This document shows positions 44,765 to 55,900 of a stretch of DNA of 64,000 nt, in pieces. Origin of the DNA: Saccharina japonica (Eukaryota; Sar; Phaeophyceae; Laminariales; Laminariaceae); contig MEHQ01002961.1 of assembly GCA_008828725.1 (NCBI GenBank), positions 321,925 to 385,924 on the forward strand. Direction: 5' to 3'. The position numbers and the translations under genes are program-made. The notes below the pieces were generated by a model. The model had not been told where the DNA came from and did no database searches. It worked only from the letters and a program-made list of their open reading frames with translations. Each line of letters starts with the position of its first letter. Position 1 is the stretch's first letter.

Positions 44765-45850
44765 ATTAAAAATCAAGCATTGAACGATACATTGCGCAGA
44801 ACAATTTAGCGTTGAACGATGCTCCTAGACTAACGACAAGGACTGCGTACAACCCCTCCCCGCCAATTGTCAGGGGCAGACAACCATGGACACTCAACGA
44901 GCCTGGTGGCCGAGAGAGTATAAGGGCCGTTCTTATCGAGAACGTTTGTTTCCAGAATTTCCAGTCTTGTTTTCCCAGGGAAAACAGGAAAAGCAGGAAA
45001 AGCAAGAAACATTTCCAAAGTTTGGAAATGCAACAGGGGGCAAAATGTTTGAAAGGCTTCGCATTCCAATACCAGGTATTTGGAAAACAAAATCGGAAAA
45101 CATGGAAATACCAAAAATTGTGCGAAAAAAAACTTGGGATTTGTTTCAACCTCCTGGCTCCGATAAGAAAGACCCTAAGCCACTTGGCGTAAAATACGGA
45201 CACATAGGGACCGCAAGAGCACTATCACCCCCCCCCCATCAGAAGATGCGGTTGGCATGCCCTTGGGCTTTCAGCACCCTGGAAAAAGCACCAATCAATG
45301 TTTTCGTGCCCCCCCCTATGCAAAGCGCACGAGCTACATACTCCAGTATTATAGCAAGCTTTTTGGGTTTTTGTGACGCGATATGCATGTTGTTCCTGGT
45401 GTGATGGGTACCTAACCTGCAAACTGGAGCGGAACATGTAGGAACATCTATGTGTACGTCCTTGTTCACCAAGTTGACTTCGACAATTCATTGACCGTGC
45501 ACGTTGCTGAATTCTGGGTTGTGTTGTGTTTTTGTTTTGTCGTACGTGGACTGCGTATTTTCCGCTGTTGCTGCTGCTGTTGCTGCTGGTGCTGCTAGTG
45601 CTTCCGGCGCTGCTGCGCTGCTGCTGGTTGCTGTACAATGAGTGATGCCGAAGTGACGTCTTGGTGTAATATCTCTGCACTGAACTGTTGCAATCAACCA
45701 ATGGGCTATCTGTTTCTAAATATGAACTGCATTACAGCCAGAAGCACTGACTCGAGGGACGGCTCGCCATTGTCGGCAGCTCGAGGAGCTGGCTTGATGG
45801 CTGACGACAAGCGTTATCCCGCCGCATATTTATTCCACGTATTGCGATTG
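44765..45850. other. No gene recognised; CTG microsatellite
   Basis: CTG triplets at 45,563-45,632. Long overlapping open frames on both strands between 44,766 and 45,400 lack motifs. A TTCC/GGAA-rich stretch (GGAAAACAGGAAAAGCAGGA) lies near 44,980. Confidence 0.4.
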
Positions 45851-46290
45851 CCTGAAGGGCTGTCGGCAATTCTCAGCACGCGACGGCCAGGACTCGGTGC
45901 GACGTGTGACGCAGTGTCCCGCTTATTGCGTCTCGCACTCTCTCTACCGATGCAGCGGGGCGGGACTGAAACGCTCTGGATCGCGAGACTCGCACGACCA
46001 TGACAACAGTACTTATATTGTGCTGTGATGCACTCATCTGACCGGAAGTATGAGGATCAGCCGTGAATAAATGTAGATTCCCAATGGTCCTTATATTTGC
46101 GTCCGTATTCACTCTCCCTGGAATTGGGGCAATGCTCAGCGCGTGACGGTCAAGACTCGGCGGGGCATAATAGATCCGGTGTTCCACTGGTTGTGGTACC
46201 CAGCCTCCTTACCCATGGGGCAAGGCGGGGCTGAAGCGCTCTGGATAGCGAGATCATGATTCCAGACAGACAGACGAACAGCATATAATA
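45851..46290 (+). repeat. Two tandem copies of dispersed repeat kappa
   Basis: Copies at about 45,851-46,010 and 46,125-46,290 share GGCAAT(T/G)CTCAGC(A/G)CG, ACG(G/A)(C/T)CA(G/A)GACTCGG, GGGGC(G)GGACTGAAACGCTC TGGAT and GCGAGA. Confidence 0.6.
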
Positions 46291-46445
46291 CTATAGATAC
46301 GAGCGTAAGTCCTTTGATAATACTACCGGCCCTAAAACGCGTCCAGTGTTTCACTACGTACGAGTAGGAGAAAGTCATTTTGACCAGGGTCGAGGAAAAC
46401 AAAACTCTGGCGCGTACATAGAATAGTATTCCATATGATACCAAC

Positions 46446-46760
46446 CGGGGTGATAAGATAACACACCCCCTCCGACAATTTTCCGACCTTGTTTTCTCGA
46501 CATCGGGCAGAGTGCAAACAACGCGCTTTGATATATGCGTAAACGGAAATATCTCGACGGTATATATCTCGTCAAAGCCACCATGTTTTGGTGTGTGCGG
46601 GCGGCACCGTTCTTAGTCGTTGAAAAACGAATGACTCATGAAGATCGTCTCAAGGGTGTGTGTGTTATCTTCTCACAATTTTGTATGTTATTATATAACA
46701 GGGGTGTGCGATCATACCATAGTAGGGGTCGTGTGTGTTTTGTTATCACTCGTGTGATAC
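46446..46760. mobile_element. MITE family zeta, copy 2
   Basis: Starts GTGATAAGATAACACACCCC CTCCGAC and ends with repeated GTGTG...TTATCAC motifs. The 190-codon frame that begins inside it is not conserved and is rejected as a gene. Confidence 0.55.
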
Positions 46761-46769
46761 GGTACAGTA

Positions 46770-47552
46770 GGAGTACTCAAACAGGAAAAGTACAGGCTAT
46801 GCACCTGGCCATTCGACTACGGCTATACATGAACATGAGTACCCCCTCCCCACCCCCTCCCCACCCCTTCCCCATTGGATCTATCGCACAAGAACGCTTG
46901 CATTGTTTCTCACCGAGTTTGGTCGTTCATGTCCACCATAAGGTGATTTTGCCCCTTCCCCCACGTGGGCGTTTGCGACACGCATTCCCCCTTCGTGGGA
47001 ACCACGTACACAACGATGCACGCCTCTGCCGGCGTCGCCGCGAGCACCCGCCTGCGTCGCGTACGAAGAGGGTTTCACAATTATGGCGGCTTGTCGTGTG
47101 TTCTTAGGCAACGGGAGGCAACGTTTGGATCAATATTGTAAAGGTATATATAGCGTTCATCCGCCGGTTTGGCATCAAGTTCGATGCAAGATACGATAGA
47201 ACAAACAAGTATATACTCGATACGATTTCGATACTGGATATGTACACTGAAGCTTTCGTTCAGTGTCAATCAACAAAATACGCGAGGATACCGGGGGGGC
47301 AGCATGTCCTTGCGTTACCTTGCAGGCCTTCTCTTTCGTCCATTCGATCGGTGGGGCAAATTACCTTTGGTGTATACACGTATCTTCATTCTGGGCTGTT
47401 CATTGATCCTACCAAAACAAATGGTATCAGGATTTTTCCTTAAAAAACCCGGCATCTCTTATATGACCACCGCTGTAGTTTTCCACCTATTCGTTTAACC
47501 TAAGTTCACCACTTGAATTCGTTTACCACTTAGTCGTGTAATTGTCCACGTG
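46770..47552. other. No gene recognised
   Basis: A CCCCTCCCCAC tract at 46,843-46,875, then a GC-rich segment to 47,070 open on both strands but without motifs. Confidence 0.4.
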
Positions 47553-48465
47553 CTTCCATGGAAGAAGTAGAACATTCTTTCATGGAAGCAAACAAGCTTC
47601 CATGGAAATGCTTTACTTGCATGGAAGTAAATTTTACTTTTTACTTCCATGACAGTGGATTTACTTCCAAGGATGCAAAAGTTATTTCCATGGAACTAGT
47701 GTTTACTTCCTTCATGGAAGTGTTCGAAGTAAATACGAAAAGGGAAGCAATTTGGTGGATCCCTATTAATACCACTGTTTACCATGATGAATTTACTTCC
47801 TCCATGGAAGTTACCACGCGCATGGAAGTGAATTATTTTTCGTACTTCTATGGCAGTACACAAACGGCTATGGACGTAAACTATACTTCCATGGTGTGAA
47901 CAACTTCCATTTCCTATGTAAACGTTACTCCATTCCGTGGAAGTGAACCACTTCCAAGTTTGTTTTCTTCCATGAAAGTATGTTTTGGAAGTACGTGGAA
48001 AATTTGGAAACTTCCATTGTTGGTGGAACGTGGAAGCTTCCACTAACTTCCATCAAGTGAAGAAGCTTCCACAACCACCTTCGGTGGAAGCTGCCAAGAG
48101 CTTCCACATACCCCAATAAACTTCCACCCACTTCCACGAGTTTCCGAAACTGCCACTAACGTTCACAAAGAGTCCACCGACTTCAAGTACCTCCACCATC
48201 AGCTTTCATAGCCTTAACTACTTCCATGACGTGTATGCGGAATAATATATGGAAGTAATGTCACTTGCACGGAAACGGTTTTACTTCCAGTTTTAAACTC
48301 CCATGGAACTTTGTTCACTTCCATTGAATACAGTAAAATTTACTTCCATGGAAGTATTTTGCTTGCATGGAAGCAAATATTTACTTCCATGGCAGTACAT
48401 TACTTCCATTCACTTCCATGAATGGAAGCAACACTTTACTTCCATAGAAGCTTCCATGGACATGG
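47553..48465. repeat. About 900-bp field of CTTCCATGGAAG palindromes
   Basis: The palindrome ACTTCCATGGAAGT and half-sites CTTCCA/TGGAAG recur at irregular 15-45 bp intervals, densest at both ends (47,553-47,900 and 48,290-48,465). The middle is a looser GCTTCCAC field. Possible outer ends are CACGTGCTTCCATGG and CCATGGACATGG, but no target duplication was found. It resembles the subterminal arrays of the hAT-like elements in this window. Confidence 0.75.
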
Positions 48466-48860
48466 CTGTGGGCGACCGGTGGGGTGCCTGGGATCAGGGT
48501 GACTGGTGGGCCTCCCGCGGTTTCTGGATAGGGCTAATTACACTTCTGCACATTGTGGGTGGGAGCAGGGTGCCAAAAAGGAAGGACCAAGTGCGGGGTA
48601 CCAAGTAGGAGCTGGGTGCCGAGTGGGTGCCGAGTGGGAGTGGAATATCGAATGGAGGTAAAAGGTTAACCAAATTCCTACCCATTCTACTGTAAACCTT
48701 ATATCACCCTCCCCCCCTTTAGAACAGCGGGGTCCTTGGTCTTCGCATGGGGCCGTACGAGCCTATTAATAGTATGACGTCCTCAAAATCTCTGGGGACC
48801 CAGGGATGGTGTTTATCAGTTTATGACATAACGAAACTCGCTCTTCTGTAAAAATCATTT

Positions 48861-49015
48861 TCATCGTGGACGTGAGATTCGAACCCACGACCAACGAACT
48901 ACGTTCTGCCGACGACGCCATTTGTTAAGGTATTGTTAGTCCGGTGGACTGCTGGTAAAATAGTAACCGAGTGCCCCTAATATAAGCCTGGTAACACTCA
49001 CATCAAGCCACTTAG
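48861..49015 (-). ncRNA. tRNA-like SINE candidate, copy 1
   Basis: On the minus strand: GGTTACTATTTTACCAGCAG ... CAAATGGCGTCGTCGGCAGA ... GTCGTGGGTTCGAATCTCAC GTCCACG. The B box GGTTCGAATCT is intact and the A-box-like TGGCGTCGTCGG precedes it by about 40 bp. The same layout recurs at 50,245-50,390. An acceptor stem is lacking, so it is not a functional tRNA. Confidence 0.55.
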
Positions 49016-49110
49016 GCAAGGTAACCGATGCCATGCCGTCGCCGTATTGATATACGACGAACACACCATACACACGCCAGCAACCCAGACCCATTGGAAT
49101 AAAGGAAACG

Positions 49111-49155
49111 GACAAGACAAGACAAGACAAGACAAGACAAGACAAGACAAGACAA
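49111..49155. repeat. (GACAA)9 microsatellite
   Basis: Nine perfect copies of GACAA. Confidence 0.95.
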
Positions 49156-49169
49156 GGATACCGCCTATT

Positions 49170-50240
49170 GGCTATGTCTGCCGACTACCACGAGTGTATA
49201 CATGGTATTGTCTTCTGGCTACTATTTCCTGGCTATCGTACTGACTACTGCCTCCTGACTACTGTCTCTTGGTCTACAGACTGGCTACTGTCTAGACTGC
49301 TGTCTCCTAAGTACGGTCCAATGTCTGTTGTCTACTGTCGCTGCCACCTCGTTCCCGAACCTAGTAAGACACGTAGGAAAGAGCCTGCCGCAGACCGTTG
49401 TTTCATATCATTACTTATACCTGGTATATCCCAACACCTGATCTCGCGCGCGCGATGATGACCTCTTCTTGCGCTCGTCGACCATTTGATAGACAAGTGT
49501 TGGTCACATATATGTATGTGTGTGTCTCTCTCCCCCCCCGGGTTAAAACCCTTCACCACTGGAAAACGTGTACTTCACTAATTCCAAGTATATAGTGTCT
49601 CCTAACACATGTGCCGTATTGGTCACCTGCTGATAGTGAATGTTCTTACGGCAGTCATTTGGGCACTCTGGGTGGCTAAGGGGTAAATTTAAGTGGCTCA
49701 ATCAACTTCCAAGCCACAAAGTATCCCTCGATGTTCAGTTCTTGGAACTTCAGAGGGGAAGATCGACGATACATAGTGACGATTTCAGCAACGGCAACAA
49801 CTCTGTACACTTTTGTTTGCTTCACTAAAAATGTTTTCCAAATATGAGCCTCCTAGGCTTTCGCCTGGAGAATAATGCGCTCGTAATTTTATTTATCGAA
49901 CGAAACCCAGGATTTGTTTTGGTATAGTTGTGTTTCTTGGCGGGATCTCCGCATGGGGCGTGTGGTGCACGGCTCCGAGAGTATAGGTCAGGCAGCCCGC
50001 AGGAGAGGCAAACACTATAGCAGTATGTATCAGTCGGAGATAACCGACTGGTCGTTGGTTAAGCTCCTCCACCTCATCAGAAGAGCTCGTGAAAGGACGG
50101 TGTTCCAGGCCTCTCTGTCGTATTACCCCTGGGCAGAATACTCGTGCCTCAGTGCGGAGGTACGCCAAACGAAAGCTGTCAAAACCACCCCGGACGCCGA
50201 ATAGCATACGTAACTCTCTGCTGCCCCTCCTTCCCTTCGT
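49170..50240. other. No gene recognised
   Basis: CTGGCTACT/GACTACTG repeats at 49,215-49,310. A segment at 49,914-50,207 is open on both strands (96 and 104 codons) with no recognisable motif. Confidence 0.4.
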
Positions 50241-50244
50241 GTAC

Positions 50245-50390
50245 TAATATTACAAGGCTTAGGTTGGGTAGGCGATTGGTTACCCTTTTACCAGTACGAA
50301 GCCCAATGGACTGAGATCTTGACAAATGTCGTCATCGACAGCACATGGGCCGTTGGTCGTAGGTTCGAATCTCACGTCAACCATAAAAAA
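50245..50390 (+). ncRNA. tRNA-like SINE candidate, copy 2
   Basis: GGTTACCCTTTTACCAGTAC ... CAAATGTCGTCATCGACAGC ... GTCGTAGGTTCGAATCTCAC GTCAACC followed by an A-tract (50,382-50,391). A truncated third copy lies at 50,620-50,700 (GGTTACCCTTGCACCAGTAC). The A-tail and dispersed copies support a retroposed element. Confidence 0.6.
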
Positions 50391-50514
50391 AAACGTTTTT
50401 TAAGGTAAAGGGATTTTTTCACGTCAAGAATGTGAGAAACTCTTCCGGATCCCCACAAATTGGAACCGTGTGTTGGTGATACGCGTCGACCCGTATATAT
50501 GGTCCGTTCGAAGG

Positions 50515-50618
50515 TGTACTCATGTCGTGCATGGCCGTAGTCATATGACTGTAGACCCTCACATCCCTACACTGCCGGGACGGATCACGCTGGGTTTTCA
50601 CCAACCGGGGGGGGTGTT
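50515..50618 (-). mobile_element. R1 dispersed repeat, copy f (short)
   Basis: GTACTCATGTCGTGCATGGC through GGGTTTTCACCAACC, then a G-tract. Only the G-tract-proximal ~100 bp is present. Confidence 0.65.
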
Positions 50619-50747
50619 AGAAGGCTTAGTTTGGGTAGTAGGCGTCTGGTTACCCTTGCACCAGTACGAGTAGCCAACGGACTATGGCCTTGACACTAAC
50701 TTAAAGGCCCCGCTACTTTTCGGCCCAAACGTATTTCACCTCTTAAT

Positions 50748-50975
50748 AGTACAACACGCAAGATAACACATCCCCTGGTATCAGTTTTCGAGCCGATTTT
50801 CCCCTAAAACAAAAGGGCGGCATACACAGCGACAAGGGTGGTTGGTGTTGGCAAGATGTCGACGACATCTTCCCGCAGAATTGCTCGGCAGTTTTCGATC
50901 TCCTCAGCGTCGAGAATATTGCATAGCTTCCAAATTCGTCCGCGGTCTGTCTGCCCTCTTGCGTGATATCTGGTA
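50748..50975. mobile_element. MITE family zeta, copy 3
   Basis: ACGCAAGATAACACATCCCC and CTCTTGCGTGATATC are the inverted ends; GAGCCGATTTT is shared with copy 1. Confidence 0.6.
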
Positions 50976-50978
50976 CAG

Positions 50979-51144
50979 TAGTGCCGGTCACTCTTTAGTT
51001 CCGGTATTCACAAGCCATCAATACCGGAACTCTAGCGGCAACTTGCACTAATATGAACCCTTCCACACTGGTTAATTCCATCTGCGCTGAGTTATTCCAC
51101 AGGCACTATAGCGGGCAGCCGGCACTATAGAGGGACTGCAGTAG
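50979..51144. mobile_element. MITE family delta, copy 3
   Basis: TAGTGCCGGTCACTCTTTAG and, from the right end, TACTGCAGTCCCTCTATAGT. CAGTAGT flanks both sides. Confidence 0.65.
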
Positions 51145-51494
51145 TATATACTGAATGCATACGGCACTACATACCACCCTTGTGTGGTACACCTTTCTAG
51201 ATTGCCATTAACAGTTGGCGAGCGGGTGCGAGGGGTGCGTACATCTCTGCCGGGCATCGATCGTCCACCACCTGTCGGTGTCTGTGATGTTCGCCCTATC
51301 TACCTCTCTCTGTGTGACCGAACAGAAGAAAGGAAGCCCTCGAGGGCACCACATATACTGCTGAACATAATAGCCGTGCTGTGGCCCCTTCGTGTCTCGC
51401 GCCTCTAAATCACTCGTGGGAAGACGAACTCGGTAAACAACCCCCTCGGCGTCTCGAAAGGGGTGCGTAGTCAATTACCAAATAACTACGGTAC

Positions 51495-51600
51495 GCAACC
51501 TATGAGTACACCCCCCGCCCCCTCTCGTCCCGGCATTGTAGGGATGCGAAGGTCTATGGTCATACAAATACGGCAATGCGTGACATAAGTACCCCCGTCC
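51495..51600 (+). mobile_element. R1 dispersed repeat, copy g (short, opposite orientation)
   Basis: GAGTACACCCCCCGCCCC, then CGTCCCGGCATTGTAGGGAT GCG and GTCTATGGTCATAC: the reverse complement of the R1 end. Inverted relative to the other copies. Confidence 0.55.
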
Positions 51601-51639
51601 GACACGATCGCGCCATAAATTGAATACTGATTTGACTCA

Positions 51640-51789
51640 TCATGGCTCGCTAATTCTGAAAACGATTTCGATAGGAGCATCGGGGGGCGAGCTTTGCATA
51701 ATTTCCACCACCTCCTCGAACTCCAGCCCCGAGCAGTCCACGCCGCACGCGGAGATTAGGACCATCCCCGGAGATACGATTCCGCATTG
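51640..51789 (-). CDS. PDZ-domain protein, last exon
   Basis: From the acceptor cgcgcag (51,790-51,796) the frame reads QCGIVSPGMVLISACGVDCS then GLEFEEVVEIMQSSPPDAPI, ending RISEP and TGA (51,640-51,642). The G(I/V)xxGMxLxxxxGxDxxGLxFxxVVxxI pattern is the C-terminal half of a PDZ domain, which binds C-terminal peptides of partner proteins. Upstream on the minus strand is a long CTG/CTC tract (51,820-51,985) that looks like the intron's pyrimidine tract; no further exon could be identified. Long Leu-rich or Ala-rich frames across the tract are repeat translations. Confidence 0.65.
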   Translation of the reverse strand, partial: QCGIVSPGMVLISACGVDCSGLEFEEVVEIMQSSPPDAPIEIVFRISEP

Positions 51790-51819
51790 CTGCGCGACCA
51801 TGGTTAGGAGTGGGACCAG

Positions 51820-51990
51820 GAGCGCCGACGGCAGCAGCAGCAGCAGCAGCAGCAGCAGCGGCAGCAGCAGCAGCGGCGGCGAAGGCAGCAGCAGACGAAG
51901 CAGGAGGGGGAGGAATAAGGTTAGCAGCAACAACATCAACGACGATAAAAACAGCAGCAGCGACAACACCACCACCGTCAACAACAACAA
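51820..51990. repeat. CAG/AAC trinucleotide microsatellite
   Basis: GCAGCAGCAG runs, then AACAACAAC. Upstream of the PDZ exon. Confidence 0.85.
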
Positions 51991-52192
51991 CAGCAAACAG
52001 CAGCGACTGCAAGAGAAAAAGGGGCTGCGCTAACAAATACAAGCGTCCCATGGCAACCCGAGACCCATGCGTTGAAAGCAGTACACCATGCCTGCAGCAA
52101 AGCAGCAACATATACAGCACTTTCGTAGTTATGCTCACTTGTCTTACAATACGTATCCAAGACCATTGCTGGTGGGGTACCTGTAGCGACAC

Positions 52193-52360
52193 AAACAATA
52201 CAGGTCACCCAATAAGAAACAGGCGAATACGAAAGCCAGGCTGACATTTAGAGGAAAATAATAAATTCGAGGTTCTTCATCTTTGTATCAGTTTAGAAAG
52301 CACCCTCTCCCAAATAAGAAATCCAGCTCGGGCCAGCTTTCCTGTTTCTTCTTAGGTTCC
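52193..52360 (+). repeat. Dispersed repeat iota, copy 2
   Basis: Same order of blocks as 12,075-12,235 (AATAAGAAACAGGCGAATAC, GCCAGGCTGACATTTAGAGG, CAAATAAGAAATCCAGCTCG). Confidence 0.65.
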
Positions 52361-53429
52361 CTGTACTGTACGCATTATACGAACTCCAAGAAAATCACTT
52401 TAGGATCTCGGACAGTTGGTCAAGCGCAACAACTGCGTAGAGACTATGTACACTGGCCGGATTTCGCCGCTATCGTACGGGTCGACGTGTCACCAACACG
52501 TGGCCAAGGCGATACCCGTGGGTACCCCGCAATATGGCAGGTATGGGGCAAGGCATTCGAACTTGCCTTGTTGCTACTGCCTTAAATTCTCCTTCTTTTT
52601 GCGGCCGAAAAGCGCATGGCAGATCTCGGTCCCCATCCTTATAGGCAAGAATTAATGAAAACCCTTGCTCCTTCAGACGCGCGTTCACGGTGGTCTCTCG
52701 ATCGTCATCCGGCTAGCTTTCCCACACGACTGTGGTTCTGCATAGGGGGGTAGACAGTAGTAAATCAACGCCTACTCAACGTTGAACCCGGAAATCTCTC
52801 GTCCGGTCAGCTCGTGAGGAACGCTAATCCCCTAAACCATTAAAATAAAATATCTTCAGCTTGTGACAGTGTACTCAAGGAGCTTCGGCCCGCAGTACTA
52901 CTGCCTTAAATATCCCGATTGAGGGCCACACATGCCTTAACTCGGGGATAAGGCCGAAACCGTCCTTAATGGTGGGATAAATCGGCCGGAATAAGGCCGA
53001 AACCGGCGTTAAAGCGGGAGAAACCGCTTGGACACCACATCGAGTGTAAAGTCGGGACAAGCCAATTTTGCCCGCCCTGTCTCTGTTTTTGCCTTATCAA
53101 TGACTGCAGTATTGCGACTGTACCATAACAGCTGGGACTTATTTGTTAAGGGTTTCCGAAGTTTCCGTAAGTAGCAGTATTCGAAGTCGCTCTTGAGGTG
53201 GAGGGGCGAGGAGCATGGCACGATTGATAGAGCTAGCCAAGACGAGATTTGACGCTTCTAGCTCCAAACTACAGTATATGCCTGGAATTTTGTTTGTCAA
53301 GAAGGAGCTACACCTGTTGAGATATTTCAAGCCACGCGACCACGTGGTCTAGTGGGATTGGCATACGACCTAACAGGTGGCCGAAACTTGCACATTTTCG
53401 ATAACCGACCGAGCCCTTGGCCATACTCG
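52361..53429. other. No gene recognised
   Basis: A minus-strand frame at 52,688-52,470 has protein-like composition but no known motif. GGCCGAAACC repeats occur at 52,948-53,010. No LTR of the neighbouring retrotransposon could be recognised here. Confidence 0.35.
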
Positions 53430-53439
53430 CCCCCCCCCT

Positions 53440-54750
53440 TTCTCTTCCTACGCTATGTAGCTACGGCAGTAGTGGTCCGCCCTGATCTCGTGAGAGTTCT
53501 CGTTGGGCGGCACCGACGTGCATACGACGGTACAACCGATGTTCTTGTTGAAGTAGAAGCGGTGCGCCGGTCCAACAGTAGAGGATCTGTTGTCGGAAGT
53601 GTTGGAGGTAAGAAGTTTGGCGACCAGAGGGCGGCCGTGGGGGGATGCTTCTGCGGGGGGGGGGCTGACTGTTAAGCTCTTGAATTGCCCGGTTTAGTTT
53701 GAGCGAGAAGGTCGCTTTGATAACCTTGGCGTTAGTGCCTGCTTGGACCCCGCGCCGGATGGAAGCGGCAGCGGTGTAGATTCACCTCCAACCCCTGATA
53801 GCGTAGATGGGGGGTTGTTTGAGCCCGTCGAATAACGAACAATTGCGGCGTTCGACGCGAGCGATATTGTAGAGGGTTGTTCGCGAACCAGGGCGAACAA
53901 GCGTAGCCGGAGGTCGACGGCCAGGTCGATATATTCGAACTGGTCACGAGCGAGGCTTTGTTTGGTGTTTACGAGCGTTAGGGAACTCGAAGGCAGTGAG
54001 GGGTAGGCGAGGGTGGCGGTTCATGTGCACCTCATTGAGGGCCAGCCCGGTGGCGGCACATACTGAACTGTCGTGCAGCGAAAGAGCGCCACAATCATCG
54101 TGTCGCTCGTTGACGACCATAGCGAGCATCAGAGCCATGTTATGATTCACGCGGAGGATAGGAGCTTGAAAATAGCAGGAGACAGCTTGGAGCAGAGCTG
54201 GAGGCCATTGTCGGAGAGACTAGCGGGGCATCCCCACAGAGGGATGTACTTGTTGACCAGGATGTCCGCTGTGCGTTAGGCCGTGAACTCGGTCGCAGAA
54301 CAGCGTACATGCCGGCGCGCCTGCTGAAACTGTCGGTGAAAAGGAGATGATAGGAGTTTCCTTTGGGCGTAAGCGAGAGGTGGCCGAAGTAATCGAAATG
54401 CCAGGCCCAGAGGGCAAGGGGGGCGATAGAATGGGCCCGCGCGCTGGCTGTCGGCACAATTTGCGCGCTTGGCACAGGAGGCAATGTCGAAGCCACCATC
54501 GCGTGCTCACGTTCATTCCCAACCACCTATAAGAGTGCTCAAGCATAAAAAGCGTACGAGCGACTCCAAGGTAGCAAGAGGCGTTGACGCTCGGAGGCGT
54601 TGGCGTGGCAGGCTTGCATAATCCACGACCGCATGAGAAGCGGCACGTAAATTATCGTGGGCTCGTCGTTAATAAGGCGAGCTGCACGCCCGCTGGGCGT
54701 GTGGGGACCGGCTGCAGGGGTCGAGGTTATTTTCTGCACCAACAGAAGGG
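53440..54750 (-). pseudogene. Gypsy integrase (zinc finger and core, catalytic Glu region deleted)
   Basis: Segments in order: ARLINDEPTIIYVPLLMRSW and QACHAN (54,680-54,600), STRWWLRHCLLCQARK (near 54,500), core with the first Asp in HFDYFGHLSLTPKGNSYHLL FTDSFSRR (54,394), second Asp in SDNGLQLCSKL (near 54,215), then directly VNHNMALMLAMVVNERHDD (54,150). The stretch that normally carries the third catalytic residue (Glu) between these last two is missing. C-terminal remnants run to about 53,440 (YRRMHVGAAQRELSR). Several frameshifts. Confidence 0.85.
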
Positions 54751-54779
54751 TCCCTTCGTCATTCCTGCCGATGCGTCCT

Positions 54780-55900
54780 TTTTTGGCTTAAGGGCGGATT
54801 TCTGACAGAGGGGGCGTTTGTGGGATGAAATATGAGGAGGAAATCATCGGGGGGGGACGAAGGGCTCCCGGGAAGGAGACACCTACTGCCGGCATCACAT
54901 GATGGCTCCGTGCGTTTTTTGCGCGACCAATCAGCGGGTGATTACCGCTCGACGGACTCGCGAAACTCGAGCTCCGGCGGGGATAGTACCTCGGGAAAGG
55001 GCGTTCAAAGGCGCGGCGTCCGAGCTTTACGCGCCAAGATATGGCGGGGCAGGCTCAGTTGTGGCGGTGGCTGACGGAACGTTGACGGTGCGGGCCAACT
55101 AGGGGGGGCGGGCGGGCCTCTCGCTAGGAGGTGGGGGCACCTGTGGCCTACTGGTAGGGCGTCGCGCGGTGGCTGCTGGTTTTACAGCCGGTGGCGACAC
55201 TGGGGCCGGGGGGTCGAAGCCATAATTGACTGCAGGCTTGAGGGATCCAGCGGCGGTGGCTTGACGCCGACGCGTTCTTGTCGAGAGAAGTTCCGACGGA
55301 ACGAGGGAAGGCGGGAGAGCCTGAGAAGTTGAAGGCAGCTGAGGTAGAGCCGAGGGCATAACCGGGATAGGGGCACGGTTGGCCTTGGCGCTCCACGAAG
55401 TTGCCTGAAGCTGAGCAGGGGATGCCTGAGAACCGAGGTCCCCGGCGTCGCCGTGAAAAAACAATAGCGGTGGGTTGGTGGTCGTTGGGGGAACATTGTC
55501 TGTACCCACGCCAACCGAACCGCTTTGAGAAGTGAGGGCGGAGGAAGCTTTCTCCAACGCCGTGGTGCCTAAATTTCGAATATTGGGGCACGAGGCTGGG
55601 CGGGCGCGCGGGAAATAGCATTCTGGGCAGCACCGGCAGGAGCCGTGGGGGTAAAGGGCGGAGCGGGCGCGGGGGAAATCATTTTCTGACCGGCGCCGGC
55701 GGGAGCCGTGGGAGGTATAGCGGGCACGACAAACATCGAATCGGTGGGGTCGCAAGCCGCGTGTATGCCGGAGGTGAGAGTCCGGCTTGAACCTTGTGGA
55801 AAGGCGGAGGTTGGGGCACGAGTGATTAATGCTCCATAAGAAACATCGAGGTCGTCAATCCTCATTTGTGGCCAGTGTTATCGAAGATCGCGAAAATCAG
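54780..55900 (-). pseudogene. Pro/Ser-rich linker between RNase H and integrase
   Basis: A long minus-strand frame (55,755-55,099) is rich in Pro, Ala and Ser (PPLLFFHGDAG, PALPQLPSTSQALPPS). Upstream the sequence GGLPLSQADFRDLR and MRIDDLD (55,925-55,840) marks the junction from RNase H. I recall such linkers from brown-algal gypsy elements. No domain. Confidence 0.6.

Noticed and set aside
45225..45701. 158-codon minus-strand gene
   Set aside because: Ser/Asn-rich part comes from a CTG microsatellite; the remainder has no motif or plausible splice context.
46535..47107. 190-codon plus-strand gene
   Set aside because: It runs from a MITE into unrelated C-rich sequence and shows no conserved motif.
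51640..52198. Poly-Leu, poly-Ala and poly-Ser proteins
   Set aside because: Different frames of the same CAG/CTG microsatellite; only the short PDZ frame at the end has domain-like sequence.
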